From positions 10,652,501 through 10,716,500 of the forward strand of contig NC_092540.1 in NCBI RefSeq assembly GCF_037038585.1: a stretch of DNA of 64,000 nt. Reading direction: 5' to 3'. Both the position numbers and the translations under genes were made by a program. Positions 40,301-55,300 of the stretch are shown here, one piece after another; within the stretch, counting starts at the first letter, position 1; every line of letters begins with the position of its first letter. The notes beneath the pieces were generated by a model, which made no database searches, was not told the origin of the DNA, and saw only the letters and a program-made list of their open reading frames with translations. The DNA comes from Patagioenas fasciata (taxonomy: Eukaryota > Chordata > Aves > Columbiformes > Columbidae).

Positions 40301-43300
40301 GCCATGGGACAGCACAGAAATGTTCTCAAGCTTCGTGAGGACTTTGCCACGTTGCGATGGCTGAAGATTGGCCAGAGGAGTGGCTTAGTTCACGGTGAAT
40401 AAGAGAGGGCATCTCTGGATCGAGGAGTTACAGGTACCTTCCTAGTGCCATCTTGCAGCCTCACAGCTTGTGTTTTGCCTTTGTGCAGGACTTTGAGCAG
40501 GATGCCTTTGGTTTCCAGCAGAAAGTAGAAGACATGGACCGTCGGCTGGGCACCATTTTCATCCAGGCTTTTGATGACGCCTCCAACTTGGACCACGCCT
40601 TCAAGGTTTGTTTATCGCTCCCTTGCTCTTCCCTAAAAGGGAAATCAGGGCACCCGGCTCGGTGAGAATCACGCTGAGGAGACCAGGCAGTGCTGGAGCC
40701 ACAGGCACATGGGGCTGGTGTTTGCTGGTGGGACAGTGGGACTTGTAGCTTTTGGGCTGCTCTTGGTTTGGGATGCTCAGGCTGGTGGGTCCCTCACAAA
40801 GCTTTTGGATGCCAGGAGATATATTTGTGTCTCTCTCTGCAAGTTGGGGGAAATCATGCTTTTTCTAGGATTTCCTGGTGAGAATTGATATTGTTAGTAT
40901 CAATTTGTTAATATTATTAATACATGGATCTGTTTCAGTTTTGGAAACAGGTTTTCTAGAAACAAAGCTGGTTTATTTATCAATTAATCTATCTTGCAGA
41001 AATAATAAATGGTATTTTTTTAAAAAAATCAATATAAGCATTTGTAGAAAAGACTTTAGCAAGTGACAGTGTTTATCTTTGTAGGTTTTTTGAAAAAAAT
41101 AGAAAATCTTGAAGCATTTGAAGAACAACAGTTGGAATGTGGTCCAACCCCAGAGAAAGTCTGAGAGGCCCCGTAACAAAGGGAGCAAATTTCCTTTTTC
41201 CAAAGTGCCCATCGGTGCGGACAGTATTGAAGCCTCTGGGCTGGGGAGGAAGGTCCCAGCTGATCTCTCTGCAGGAGTCGGGGTTGTAAATTTTTCCCCT
41301 CTTCTTTTCCTGCGTGTTCACCCCAACAGCTGCTGGACATGTTCGGGAGCCTTTTGGAGCGACCGGCAGTCGCTGCAGATGCTGCTGGCAAATACTCCGT
41401 CCTCATCAGCATGTTCAGCAGGGCCCTGGACCACGCCAGGCTGATCTACTCCCGGCACATCCAGGCAGAGCTGAAGCTCGGTAGGTAGAACGTGCTGAGT
41501 AAAATGGGTTTTACAGGGAGTTTGATTGAGATTAATTTGGGGGGGAAATGATTTATTTTTCTAAGGAACCCAAAACTTTACAAATTGCAGATGTTTTCAG
41601 CCTCTGTAGCTCCTAGTGGCAATGGAAATGCCTGGGAAAGCTCTGTTCTTAGTATTAAAGCAAATAATTGGTTAGGAGTAAAAATACCCTTTTTCAAATG
41701 TGTATGCATGATATGTGACTGGGAATGGAGACACACGCTGAGCTTTTCTCCCAGCGAGGCTGTGACAGGAGGTTTCTCTCCACATTTGTGTGCTGCCTCC
41801 AACACCCCATGGGACCTGCAAACCCACTCATGTGCTCCTCAGAATGAATTTATTTTGTTTCCCTTACAATGCTTAAAATGCAAAGTATGCGAGTGGGACT
41901 TTGTAACCAAGGGTTTAATCAGCCTTTTCCAAGTTTATTATTCCCCGTGACTGTTGGCACAGGGGGGAATGGGTGGATTTCTATCAGATTATGAGGATTC
42001 AAGTGTGTCATTTTGAACAATAACCTATTTACTTGCCTCAGAAAGATCATACTGGAACGAGACAAGTCCTGGACTGGAGAGAATCATGGAGAGAATCATT
42101 TGCTGTGAATTTGTGGTTGTTGTTCTGTGGCTGTTAGATAAGGCGGACAGAAGTAACTCCTGGTCAGAAATCCCTATGTCAGTGTTTGTGAGGGGCGGGG
42201 AATGTGTCCCAGGCAAGGGACACCTCACATCAGCTCAGGTTTGGACATAGTCTGGGCTTCTCGTTCGATCTCAGCTCCTTATTCAAGATCCAGAGGCACT
42301 CGCCTTGGTCACAGACCTACATCAGTGTGGCAGATGTTGGATTTAAGGAAGGAAGCTGGGAAATCAGAGCAGTTTTCTGCAAATGAGGTTCTGTTGTTGC
42401 ATCTTTGGGGTTACAAGTGCAGTGTTCAGTCAAATGCTGTTCCAATGTGCCCTCCCCAGGATCCCCCCCTGTGCACAAGAACATGCCGCCGGTGGCTGGA
42501 GCGCTGCGCTGGGCGCAGGAGCTGCGAGCGCGAATCCAGGTGCCGTTTGATCACTTCAGGCACATCCCACATCTGTGCGTGTCTGTTCCAGCTAAGTTGC
42601 TTTATGACCACCTTGCTATCTTCTCTGTAATCAATCTGATTTTCTTTCTGTGGTGAACATTATCCCATGGTTATAGCTGAAATAATTCTTAGTCAAAGAG
42701 GTGTGAAGTGGTTGCACTGGTGCTTTTCAGCTTCCTTGTGATCATTATTTTTTTTAAGAAACTCATTCACTGGATTTGTTTTGAAGCGATTAAGAGGCAC
42801 AGTGGGCTATTCAGCTTTCAGACATAGTTCCCGGGTTGCAATTGAAAGAGGTATCAGAACCTTTCCTGCTGCAATCCCACTCAGCATGTTCTCCAGGACC
42901 TCCTCAGCTGCAAGTCCTGGTTCTGGCATCATCCAAACTGTGAATAGCAGAGAAGTGCTGGGCTGGACTCAGCTGAGATGGATCGATGGAGCTGGGTTTG
43001 CATGTTGGGGAGCAGACGAGCATTTTGTTGGGCAGAAGAAAACTTTCTCAGCGTTAAACAAAGGAGCCATCTCCCAAGATCAAGGAAAGAAACCAATGCT
43101 GGTATATTTATCACCCAAATGCTTGTTATAACGGATGGTGTCAGGGAAGTATGGCCTCATACTCACAGCTGGCACCACATGAGACAACATTTAAGAGCTC
43201 TGTAAGCAAGGCGGTGTTGGACTTATGACAACTGCGGATGTTCTAGGGACTGCACCTGGTAGCTCACAGGAATGGCTTCACGTGTGCTGGTCAGGATTCT

Positions 43301-46300
43301 GTGTAAATGGATCCACTTTTTTAATGTACTTGACCAAAATAACTTGACCGTCACTGTACCATGTTTGTAACCTTCTCTCACTGTATCTTGCCATTAAGTG
43401 TCTTTAAGTGCACAGTTATTCTGCAGCAGCAAAGACATTGGTGCAATGAAACAAACTCTTGGGCTGTTCCCAGCACAGAGCCCAAGTTATCATGTCTGAT
43501 TTGAACCTAAATGGCAAATTTTTGTCCACCATGAAGGACCCAGATCTGCATTTCACACTGATTTTCTGTCCTCTGTTTAGAGTAGTTAATAACATGCTCT
43601 GCAGCGGTGGTGACATGATGCTGTTGAAAGGGAAAAAGGATTAAAAAGGAGAAACAAAAGTGGTTTTGCTGGGATTTACTTGGATTTGCTCAGAGGACTC
43701 GTTTACTTCCAGCAGGTTTCTCAGCACTTGCCCAGCGGTGACTGCTCAGGCGCTCCTTTTTTCCAGCTTTTGGTTAAGTTAATTCAAGTTTTGTCAATAT
43801 GTCCTCCAAAATCAACAACCATCTTGAGGAAAACTTGGATATTGTAGATGAAACAGTGGGGAAAAGACAGCATGATAAGAATTCCTCTGGCCTGCTGTTC
43901 CCTGGGCTGTACAGCCCTGGCAGCGTGGCCAGGGCTCTGCCTCCCGCACTCTGGGACACCTTTGCTCTTCGGTTCGAGGGGCATGAATTGGGCACCGCCA
44001 AGAGCTTCATCTGCCGGGAGCCACACTCTGCTTCTTTCTGTGCCTCTTTGACCTCAGAAAGTGGTGGCTGGTGAGCAGAGGTTGCCCTGCTCTGTGCAAA
44101 CACCGGAGCATTGAGTATGTTACGGAGACCAGTGTTCCTGCAGCAGCTCTGGGCCCTTGTTCTTCCCCCAGGACGTGGTTCTCATTTGCCAGTTGCCATG
44201 CAAACACCCGCAAAAGGGCGCACTGGGGCTTGGAGAGCTTTTGTGCAGTGAAATGGTTTTGGGCGATATGGTGGGGTTGGAATGTAAGATCCCCAGCCAG
44301 GCTCTGCCTGCAAGGTGGTGGGTGGTTTTGGGAAGGGGTAAATAGAGACTGCAGCCTCACAGGGCTAAATGTAACGCTGAGCTTGTCTGTTGTGCCACCA
44401 GCTGCTTGGACTCTGCTGAAGGAAGAAGGGTGATAGAGAAGTATGAAGAAATGATCCAGCTGCTCGACAGGTAAGTGGTGGCTCAGGCATGACTGTAACT
44501 ATATGAAAAAAAGCCAAACCTTATAGAATCATAGAATTGTTTTGGTTGGAAGAGACCCTCATGTCCATCCATTAACACAACCCTGGCACTGCCCCGTGTC
44601 CCTGAGAACCTCGTCTCCACGTCTGTCCACCCCTCCAGGGATGGTGACTCCACCACTGCCCTCGCAGCCTGTTCCAATGCCCGACAGCCCTTTGGGGAAG
44701 AAATGTTTCCTAATATCCAGTCTGAACCTCCCCTGGTGCAACTTGAGGCCATTTCCTTCTCCTTCTCTAAACCACCTTTCAGCACATTTGCAAGCCCAGG
44801 GCCTGAGAATGTCTCTTTCTAAGCCAGAAGGAATTTTGTGATGAGAGAGGAGGAGGAATCCTTTGCTACACACCACAGTCTTTCTGTGATATCTTGAAAT
44901 GAGAAGTTTGCATGGGAGGGACAGGGGCTGTGCAGCCCAGCAGAAATGTTGGAACGAGATTCTTTTGGATGTAGGAGATGCTGTGGTAGAAAACCTGAGC
45001 TGACCAGAAGTCTCAATCCACTTGTGCCCATTCACAGTGTACTTACCGTGGCTGTAATGTGTGTATTCCACAAGTGGGAGTGGGATTCGTTGCACCTCAC
45101 TTAATATCTTAATGTTTGATGCTAAAACTGAACTGATTGCTCTGAGCTTTTGAATGTTTGTCCCCAAATTTGAATCCTCTGCTAAGAATGGTACTTGGGG
45201 GATCTTTGTTTTCCTGACTTGATGCTGTCACTGGTTTTCAGGTGTTTGTCTTTGAAGCCAAGATCTTTATGGAGGTGGTGTGGGTGGGTTTTAAATATTC
45301 CTTGATGTTCTTCAGCCCTCAGAAGTGGACTTGGCTTTTATTTGGTTCTATGTCTTGGTGTGCGGGCTTGGCAGCTACGTGGTGGATGTTTTAATTGGTT
45401 TGTTTGTTTTTCGGCAGGTATCAGGAGAAGCTCTATGCAGACTGGTCCCAGACAGTCTCTGGAAAATCACAGTACAACCTTACTCAACCGCTTATCCGGC
45501 GAGATCCAGAAACCAAACTGATCCCAGTTAATTTTGATCCCCAGGTAAGAACTAGCTTTCCTGTCTGCTGGAGGGCACGTCTCCAAGCTGTGCCCCACCG
45601 TGCATGGCAAGTCTGGTGGGATCGCTACTAGATCTGTTCTGCTGAGGTCCCTGGAGCATCTGTTATGGGTGACATGAATTAACCATCCCCTTTGTGGGCT
45701 CTGTCTCCTGGTAAAATATCAGGATTACAGTTTAAGCAGCGCAGATTGTAATTAAAGCCAGAAAGTCTGTGAGTAGCCAGATGTTAACTGGTGTCAACAT
45801 CTCCAGAGCAGGTCGGTTTGACGCTGGTGTGGGGAGCGTAGGAGCATCATCCTACAGACGTGGGTTCGTGTTATGTTTACCTGAAATCTGAGCTTCCTGA
45901 AAGGGTATAAAAATCCCAGGAAAGGTTTGTTTTGTTACTTCAGTGTTGTGGCTGTTGGATTTCCTTAATTGTGGTGCAGGAGGCTTCCAGTAGGTCTCTG
46001 TTCCCTAGGGCTGCCCTCTCCAGCACAGGGAGGCCTGACCATCCCCCTGCCCAAAGCAGAGGCAGGGTCCAAGCCAGCAGAGTGCAGAGGTGGATTCAAA
46101 GGTTCTGGGGCCTGATGAGAGCTGGGGCCTCTCAAATGTGAAATGCCATTTGCTGCGGAGGTGCTGAATCTCAGGGGCCTGGGAAAACATCAAACACTTC
46201 CCCCTTTCCCTGGGACTTGCTGCTGTTAGAGAAAAGTGTTGAGGTTCCAGAGCTCATTCCAGCTTGGCTCTCAGACAAAGGATTTGTCCAGCTCCTTGGA

Positions 46301-49300
46301 ATCTCCTTGCTAAGGTGGGAAGCAAATGGCCCCAGGGGATGTTTTCCACCCTTCACCCTGGTGCCAGGGTCTGGAGCCTGTGACGTGCTGAGCATGTTCT
46401 CAGCTTCAGTCTCTGAGTGCTTCTGCGCTGCTCTCAGCTTTCCGTACTGAGGACTGCCTCATGTCCTCAGGTGCCTGCTTAGCAGCCCCTTCATGCCCTT
46501 CAGAGCAGATAGGAGCACCTCATTTTGCCTAAAGGGAGGATGTATTTGCAACCCTTCAACATTAAAGAATCTTCCAGAGCTCACCTTCCATGGAGGAGAG
46601 GGAAAGAGGGTAAGACATCCTTGACACCATGGTGGGGATGTCTCAGACATTCCAGTGCATAAAAGGGAGGGGAGTTTGGTTCTATCTCACTTGGCCTCCT
46701 GCTCCCTCAATCCCCTGCTTTTCCCTTCCTCCCATCCCATCCTCTTCCATCCACCTCCTCAAACTGCTCCCTTCACCCTTCTGCGCTCCGTCTTTCTTTC
46801 CTCTTCTTGTCATTGTGGACATAGTCACTTTAGTATTGTAGATACTCCTCACCCCTGCCATTGCCCATACAATATACTGAATTTCTGTCACCCAGCCAAA
46901 ATGTGCCGTTTCAGGAGCATTTTCCCTCTCACAAGCCACTAAACTGAGCAAAGATTTTTTTTTTTTGTCTTAGAAGTGATATGTTGCGTTGGAAGACCTT
47001 GCTGCTCCGTTTGTTGCAGGGACTCACTTCTACTTGGGTTTATAGTTTAATAACCCACTCAATCCCGTTCCATCACAACTCAAAGATGCTTTTGGTTGTG
47101 CCTCCTCCTGCAGGCACAGTATTGCTGAAAGACTGTATTGATGAGGATAGCTGAGAAGACCAGAGATCATCATGGCTTTTAGAGGCTGCACAGGGTTTGC
47201 TGGCTGGGTAGTTAACAGAGCTATATGTCTTTGATTGGGAAGCAAATCAGAGGCAAAGATCAATGGGAGGGAGATGGTCTGGACTAGGAGGTGTCCAGGC
47301 CCTTCTCAGAGCGTACTGCTTTGTGAATAAAACAGCAGGAACCCCCTAAGATCCCCAGAATTGACGGGAGGGTGTCTACCAGGTGAATGGGGAGGATTGT
47401 CTCACATTCAGCTCTCTGCCTTGTTTCTGCAGCTGGTGTCGGTGCTGAGGGAGCTGAGCTACCTGTCTGGCAGCCGCCTGGGAGCCATCCCACCCACGGC
47501 AGCAGAAATCTATTCCTCCAAGGAGTCATACCGGCAGCTGGCGGCCAACTTGGAGCTGATGGTGAACAGATACAACAAGGTCCTGAAGACAGTCCTGGAG
47601 GTCGAATACCCTCTCATACAGGAGCAGCTGTGGGATATTAACTTGAAGCTGAAGAAGGCAGAAGAAACACTCAACTGGAAGATGGAGGGTGAGCTAGCTC
47701 TGTGTTAGGGCAAAAGAGGCCGTACAGGATTTCACAGAATCCCAGACTGGTGAGGGCTGAAGAGACCTCTGGAGATCTCCCAGTCCAACCCCCCTGCTCA
47801 CGCAGGGTCACAGAGCAGATCACACAGGTGGGTCCAGGCGGGTTTCAATGTCTCAGAGAAGGAGACTCCACACCCGCTCTGGGCAGCCTGGGCCAGGCTC
47901 TGGCACCTCCCAGCAAACAAGTTTCTGCTCATGTTCAGATGGAGCCTCCTGTGTTTCAGTCTGTGCCCGTTGCCCCTCACCCTGGTGCTGGGCACCACTG
48001 AACAGAGTCTGGTCCATCCTCTGACAGCCACCCTGAGATATTGATCCCATTGATCAGATCCCTCTCAGCTTCTCTTCTCCAGCTCAACAGCCCCAGCTCT
48101 CTCAGCCTTTCCTCAGAAGAAAAATGCTCTAGACCCCTCAGCATCTTGGTAGCCACCGCTGGGCTCTCCCCAGTAATTCCTTGTCCTTCTTAAACTGGGG
48201 TGCCCAGAACTGGACACACCACTCAGATGGGGCCTCACGAGTGCAGAGCAGAGGGGGAGGATTCACCTCCCTCGACCTGCTGGCCACACTCCTACTCACG
48301 CAGCCCAGGTACCATCAACCTTCTTGGCCACAGGGCACATTGCTCATGGTTAACCTGCTCACTTGGGTCTCATCAGATTCCTCCCATGTCCCCAGCCTCC
48401 ATCACCTGGTTCCCAGTGACAGTTCACAGCAGGGCAGGGGACTCTCCAGCAGAGCCAGCACTGGGGAGACAAAGGGCAGCCCCCAGCCTGCCTGCTCCTT
48501 CCCATCTTACCTTGATCTGCTTGGGCTGGGGACAGGATCCTGATCCCTTCAGCTTCCCTCTGGGCTTTTGGGGAAGAGAGGCTGCCCTGTAAGCAGTGAT
48601 GCTGAGGAAACGGCAAGATTGGGGTTTGTGAGAGCTGGCAAGGCTGGGGTTGAAGAGTCTGCTCCCTGCCCGTGCCAGCCCAAGTGACCCACTGTGTGGT
48701 CATGTCCCTGTGTCCCCAAGGCACTGCTTTCTCCCTGAGTTGTGCAGGGACTGGGACCCCTTGGCCCAGCCATCTGGCTTGGGACAGACTTCTCCCGGTG
48801 GGGGCCAGGGCCACCTCGTTATCCTTTCCAGCCAGATGAAATACTGTGGTTAGTGGTGAGGTTTGTGCACCGTGACTTTGGGATGATTTAACCAGTGTTC
48901 TTGCTTGATCAGTTTGAACTGCAAAGCAGAATGGAGGAAGACAATTTGTTTCCTCTTGGTGAAAGCAAACTGCTCGCTGTTGGAATATATATTTCTGTCA
49001 TCAGGCTTGTGGTATGAACAGGAACAAGTGTCCTCCCTTGGGAACTTGCAAAGCAGAATTCCTCATGCTGAAAAACTCTTTCTCCATTGCACCACAAAGA
49101 TGAAGGGACTTTCCTGCAGATGAAGTTCCCTGAATCTAAATGCAGCCCTCGCTGGTACCTTGGGCTGTCACAGCCTGTGTTTGTGGGGCTGTGGGTCCCT
49201 GCTCTAGTGACAGTGGCAGGAACACTCAGCCTGTTGTCCTTGTTCTCTCTCTGGTAGCAGATTAAATCTGGGTACGGGAAAGGGGGAAGTGTCAGACGTC

Positions 49301-52300
49301 CCCACGGTGCTGGTGCTCCTGGCAGAAAACAGAGGCTGCAGCTGTACCATGGATTGTTGGGGTAGGAGGGAGCTAGAAGTGACTCTTTTGGTTGAGGTGG
49401 TAAGTCTCTTGTGTTAATGATGGGTGAGAAATACATGAAACCGTGGGGGAAAAGTCTTATGGAGAGTGCACAAGAGCTTGGCCATGCAGCTCTGAAAAAA
49501 AGTAGTCAATCATCTCATTTTTTACCAGGTGTCTGGGCTCACATCTCCATGGTGATGGATGATGTCCATGACCTCGAGCAGAGGATACAGAAAGCCAAAA
49601 ACAATGTTGAGGAGATCCAGACCATCGTGGGATCGTGGGCGTCTCCCATATTTGTGAGAAGAGATTGTAAAAGAGAATCGCTGCTGAGCCTGGAGGACTG
49701 TCAGGACCGCCTGGAACGGCGTTACAGCCTTGTCCGAGAGTCAGGGCAGAGGATTCATCTGCTGGTGAAGGTGAGGGGGGACCTTCTCCAGGGGTTTGTT
49801 GACTCTTCATAGGCTCTGGGTGTCTCTCCGCTCTGGTGAAAATGTCCAGAGCTGCTTCACCTTAAAATTAACTCCCTTAACTCGTTTGAAAAACTTACCT
49901 GTTGTTGATGAAGGAATACTTTGATGGGTGAGCTGGTACAGCTGAGTGTGCGGGGCTGCTGACCAGGCACCGAGTTTGGAGCAGGAGTGGGAGCCGATGC
50001 AGCCCAGTCTGGCTCCCAGTCCTGGTTCTTGTGAAGCCACTAGAGGGGAGTCGTGCATCAGGCTTTGGGATCCTGCTCAGAGGAAAAACTCCTCCGAAAT
50101 ATTCACCTTAAAATGGAGAGGCAGCTGGCTGTGGCTGACCTTTCTGCTTTAGGCTTGTTGTTCCTCTGTGGGAGCAGGAGGTGACGCTGTCAGTCCAGGG
50201 AGAAGCTGAGTAACAAGAAAAAAGCTGCTGTCTGAACCCTGGGTTTTTTCCAGTGGCTTTGCCAGAGCTGAGAGTCCTCTTTGCAGAGCAGGAGAAAGCC
50301 CAAATCTCTGCGCCTCACCTGCCCAGAGGTTTTAGCGTGTCAGGGACAGCACCTTGGCTGGAAGGCAGATGGATTTTAGGTCCAGCCCACTCCTGAGGGT
50401 CACCATCTGGCCTTGGACTCTGGAGAGACTGGGCTGACCCTCTCTGGGACACTGAGCCCTTGTTGCTCACCTTACTTCACTGTCTGCACTCAGCCTTGGG
50501 CTTCTGACCCACTTCTGTACCCTCTGAACCCACGGCGAGGATTTTACTATGCCCACGTTGTCCTGCTGCTACAGCTGTGACAGGCTCAACCACCTCCAGC
50601 TACACCCAAAAGATGGGAACACTTCCTAAATTGACCGGAGAGAACATGGGGCTGTGGCCAAGGCAGAAGGGCTGGCACCGCTGCTCTGGTGGCTCACAGG
50701 GCAGGACCAACTGCAAAGCAGCATGAAGGTCCTGGGGAGGGAAAGGCACCGTGGCCCAAAATAGGATGTCCCCATGCCTCTGTCCTGCTGTGCTGGTCAA
50801 ACCTGGAGGAACAGCAGCAAAGGGGCCAAGAGCTGGTCTGCTGTGTTTCCCTTGGGTGTTCAGGTCTTCTTTTGAGCAGGTGAGTCTTGAGGCTGCTGAG
50901 AGAAGAGCACAGAGAGTTTGGGTACGTGCACCCACAAGCACAGGCAGGACAGTGAGATGCTGGCTTGCATTGCCCTTTTGCACCAGGATGAGGCCTCTGG
51001 AGTAAAGGTTCAGTAGAACACCAGTGACAAGGGGGCATTGTCAAATACAAGGGCATGGGACGGTGAAGAGGGGGTGGTGCTTTCAAATGGGCATTCCCAT
51101 AGTGTTCAGTCCTGTGAAGTTCCCCTTTCTCTTGTGTCAGCAAAATGTGGAGGTGAGTCTGCAAGGCACCAGAGCCCTGGCTTGCTCTGTTAACAGTTTA
51201 ATCACTCAGCGTTGATGTGTAAAGTTGGGGAGCAGCAGCTCTGGGTTGACTCAAGCCCAATTGGCAATGCCACTCTATCTTGAGGAGGCTGAGGCCAGAC
51301 CTTCTTGCTCTCTGCAACTGTCTGAAAGGAGGTTGGAGCATGGAGGGGGTTGGTCTCTTCTCCCAAGTAGTAAGAGATAGGATGAGAGGAAGTGGCCTCA
51401 AGTTGCACCAAGGAAAGTTCAGATTGGATATTAGGAAAAAATAATTCACAGAGAGGATTGTGAAGCTTTGGAATAGGCTGCCCAGAGCAGTGGTGGAGTC
51501 ACATCCCTGGAGGTGTTAACAAATGTACAGATGGGGTTCTTAGGGACATGGGTTAGTGGTGGAGTTAGGTTATGGTTGGATTCGATGATCTTGAGGGTCT
51601 CTTCCAACCAGAATGATTCTATGATCTCATGTGTGCCAAGCTGCCATGCCACTGGGAATGGCACCCTCTCCTGTGTCCCCAGAGATGAAATACAGCCAGC
51701 TTTGAACCCCTGGCAGCAGACTGCAAGCTGGACCTTACGTTTTTTTTGAGCCCGTGCCTGTGTTGAGAGCCCCTGGCAGGCTTAGGAGAAAGAGCCCTCA
51801 GAGGGCATAGCAAGGCCGGAACAGGATCACGGCAGAGCCTGGGAGGTGCAGGGGATGGATACCCAGGCTGGTCTTGTGGGTGTGGAAGAGGAGACGCAAG
51901 AAGGATGGGGCCATTCTGTGGCCTAGAAAACCGTGAATTTCCTGACTGTGAACTTGCCTGGAGGTGAGGAACGCAATAAGCTGAGAAGGGAGGCTGTAAG
52001 CCAACCCTTTGTCTTCTGATCCCAATCTTTAACTATTTTCACTTGGTTTATTTAAAAACCCTTTTCTGAATTTTAAAGTTCTCTTGTTTTGAGATGACCA
52101 TTTGTAGGGCAGAGGTGTAAGCAGTCCACTTGGAAGGACTCATCCACCCAAGGTAACATTATACAGGCCACAAGGACTGAGGCTTCAGGCATTGGGATGA
52201 GCCTTTGGCCCAGGTCTGCAAAGCACCCTTGAGCCCTTTGGCCTCAGAGAAGAGGGAGGAGAAGGTTGCAGGGCTGCTAAGTCTCTCACGCACTCCATTT

Positions 52301-55300
52301 TTACCTTGTGATTATTTTGAGTTGCTTCAGATGACAAAGCAGCCCTTGACAGAAGGAGAAAATTGTGGCCATGCTACCAGCAGCAACATCCGTCTGTCTG
52401 GTTTCTCACCCCCCGCAGGGCTGGTACCTGTGTGCTCATTGCCATGAGTCCTCAGCTGTGGGCAGCTCTTGTAGGACAGACTCAGCCCCGCTGTATTTCA
52501 AAGTGTCGTCTTTTTCTTCCAGGAAAACCAGAGCCTCTTACTTGCAGACCCAGCATCTGACATCTGGAAGGCCTATGTGGATTACGTGGATGAGATAGTT
52601 CTGGATGGATTCTTCACTGCCATTGAGTGCTCACTCAAGTACCTCCTCGAAAACACAGGTAACTGCTGGTTCCTCAGCTCTGGCCGTGATACCATCTTCA
52701 GTCTCACCAAAAGGAAGTTTCTGTTTTGTGCTTTGACTTGTGGTGGTCTTTCTACTCTGCCTCTTGCATTGTCTACAGCAAGTGCTGGAGGAGCCTCCAG
52801 ACTCAGAGGGTAACTCTGTCCCCTGGTCACTGGAGCAAAGCCTTGCTCAAGGGAAGGGACAGAGATGACTGTGCACCATTTGCTGGGATTTGTGAACAGA
52901 CAAAATTGAGGCATCATTCCAAGTCTGTTCTTGGGCATCAGCCATCTCCTGACCTCCCATGCACAAAGCATCAAGGTGACACAACCTTTCGTTTGTGGAG
53001 AGTCTCAAGAGTTGGTTCTGTGGATGAAAGACATGAAAGAAAAACCTCCATCACTGAGGAGTGAGGAGAGGGGTCACCAAAGCAGAGCTCCTGCCTAAGG
53101 CTGCCACGGAGGGTCACTCTGCTGAGAGCAGCTGTGTCCAGCTAAAGCACATCTTCAGAACGCTTCCCTCCTGGATGTGGAGGCACACTGAGCTGGAGAA
53201 TTGCATCCAGTTCCTCACCATCTTGTTAAAAACAAGCACATAATTTCACATTTGTGAAACCAGTTGGTGTTTTATTTTTTCATGCCTTTCTCCACTAAAT
53301 TAAAGAGCCTCTTGGTTCCTGTTGTTTTTCTCCTCTTTAAGTACTTATGCGCTGTAATTGTTCAGCTCTCAGACTCCCTTTTGATTAGCTGAAGAGCCTG
53401 GTCTCTTTAAGGCTTCCCTCCACAGCATTTTTCCGGTCCTTAAATCACTTGTGTCTCATCTGTTCTCCAGTATCTCCTGTGGGTACCAGAACACCAGCTG
53501 GTTTGGCAGCCTCCCCTCTGCGTTGTATGCAGACACAATGTCACTGGACCCAGCGAGTGGGTGTCCCACCTGCCTGGTGTCCCTGTGGGGCATGTGTGTG
53601 TCTTGTGGTGGGATGTTAGTGGTGGCTCTAGATCACTTTTCTCCCCTTCAAAAATAACCTGGCACCTCTGTTCTTCCCTACCAGATCCCAAGGCAGGGCT
53701 TCCTCCCCTGTTTGAGGTGCAGCTGGATTTGGTGATCCCAGATTTGATATTTCAACCCTCCTTGGACCCTGGCACAAACGACGGCTTCTGCGACGTGGTG
53801 GAAGGTCTTCTCAACGACATCTACCGGATCTCATCGCTGGTGCCCAGGCTGGCTGAGCACAGCGGCTTCCTCCACTACCAGGTCCGTGGCTGTGGAGCTC
53901 CCTCACGCTGTGTGGCAGTGAGGAGGTGCCACGCTGCCCCCGCATCGCTGCGAGCTCCTCTCCTCTCCAGGCTGACATGGAGGACATGGCTGACCCGGCC
54001 GACATGCGCCATGAGCTGATGGGGCGTGTGCAGGCCGTGATGGCGGCCTGCTGTGATTACCGCAGTGCCTTCGACCACTACTCCTACCTGTACGGGGAGG
54101 ACAGAAAGGAGTTCTTCCGCCAGTTCCTCCTCTACGGGCACATTCTCACTGCGGCAGAAATCGAGGCCCATGCAGAGAACGGGGTCCCTGAGTCACCTCC
54201 CACGCTGCAGCAGTTCCGAGAGCAGATTGACTCCTACGAGAAGATCTATGAGGAGGTGAATCGCATCGAGCCCATCAGCATTTTCCAGAGTTGGATGAAA
54301 GTTGATGCTCGGCCTTTCAAAGCGTCTCTGCTGAATGTGATTAAACGGTGGAGCTTGGTGTTCAAGCAGCATCTCATGGACCACGTCATGCACAGGTAGG
54401 AACCGTTCTACCTCTTCTTCCCAGAACCAAAGTGGGTTTCTCTTGTGTTGGCTGGGCTTTATCATTTCACACTGATAAGCAAAAGGCTAATACAGGAGCA
54501 AGAGGAGGGGGCACACACCCCTGCCAGCTCCATCGCATCTCTGCTAACTTTCATCCCCTCGTCTCTGCTGGGAGCAGCTGGTCCAGCTGAGTGTGTAAAG
54601 TGCAAACAGTTCCACGGACTCGGTACCATCGACATCCTGCGAGCTGATGCTCCTACGACCTACTGTGTGGTGTTGGACAGGATGTCTGTTTGTCTGTTCA
54701 TCCTGGTCCCACTAATCTAATCTCTTCTAGGGCTCTATGCTTATTTTGTTGAATTTGCCATCAGTAAAGCTGCATTAATGCCATGAGATACTTGCTCCGT
54801 TTCTAAATGGCAGTGCTCTTTTGAGTGCACTCTTTGTAAAAAAAGTAATTTGGGTTGCCTGGCATGAGCAGTCATGGGGAGGCAGTTTCAAGGTTACAAA
54901 AAGGAGGAGCTTTGGATGTAAGTTTTGAATTAACATGTGTTCCCTGCTCTGAATAGCTGCTCAGCCGCCTGGTCTCTGCAGGATGATGTGTTAGGTGATT
55001 TATTTGAGTAGTAGCAGCTGAAGGATGCCACAGGGCTTGGATGCTTACGAAGAAATATTTACAGACATATGTACTAGTGAAGGCTGCTGCGTGTGGTGGC
55101 TGCTGTGATCTCTTGTGTTCTTTTCAGCACGATGATTCCTGTGCAAAGAGGTTTTTGCATAGGTTAGAACAGGCATTTAGGAGTTCTTATTAAGAGCTCC
55201 TGACTCAGCAGTTTAGTCTTTAATAGGTGAAGTGTTTAGGGCTATGTTTTGGTCCAGCAGCATCCACAGAATTTAAGCGGGCACTTCAAAAGTAAGCGTT

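Larger units (their letters stand above)
40606..44401. other. DNAH9 introns 8, 9 and 10 (apart from exons 9 and 10)
   Basis: Ordinary intronic DNA. An AT-rich patch near 40,870-41,110 precedes exon 9. No gene, RNA or recent repeat recognised. Confidence 0.4.
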
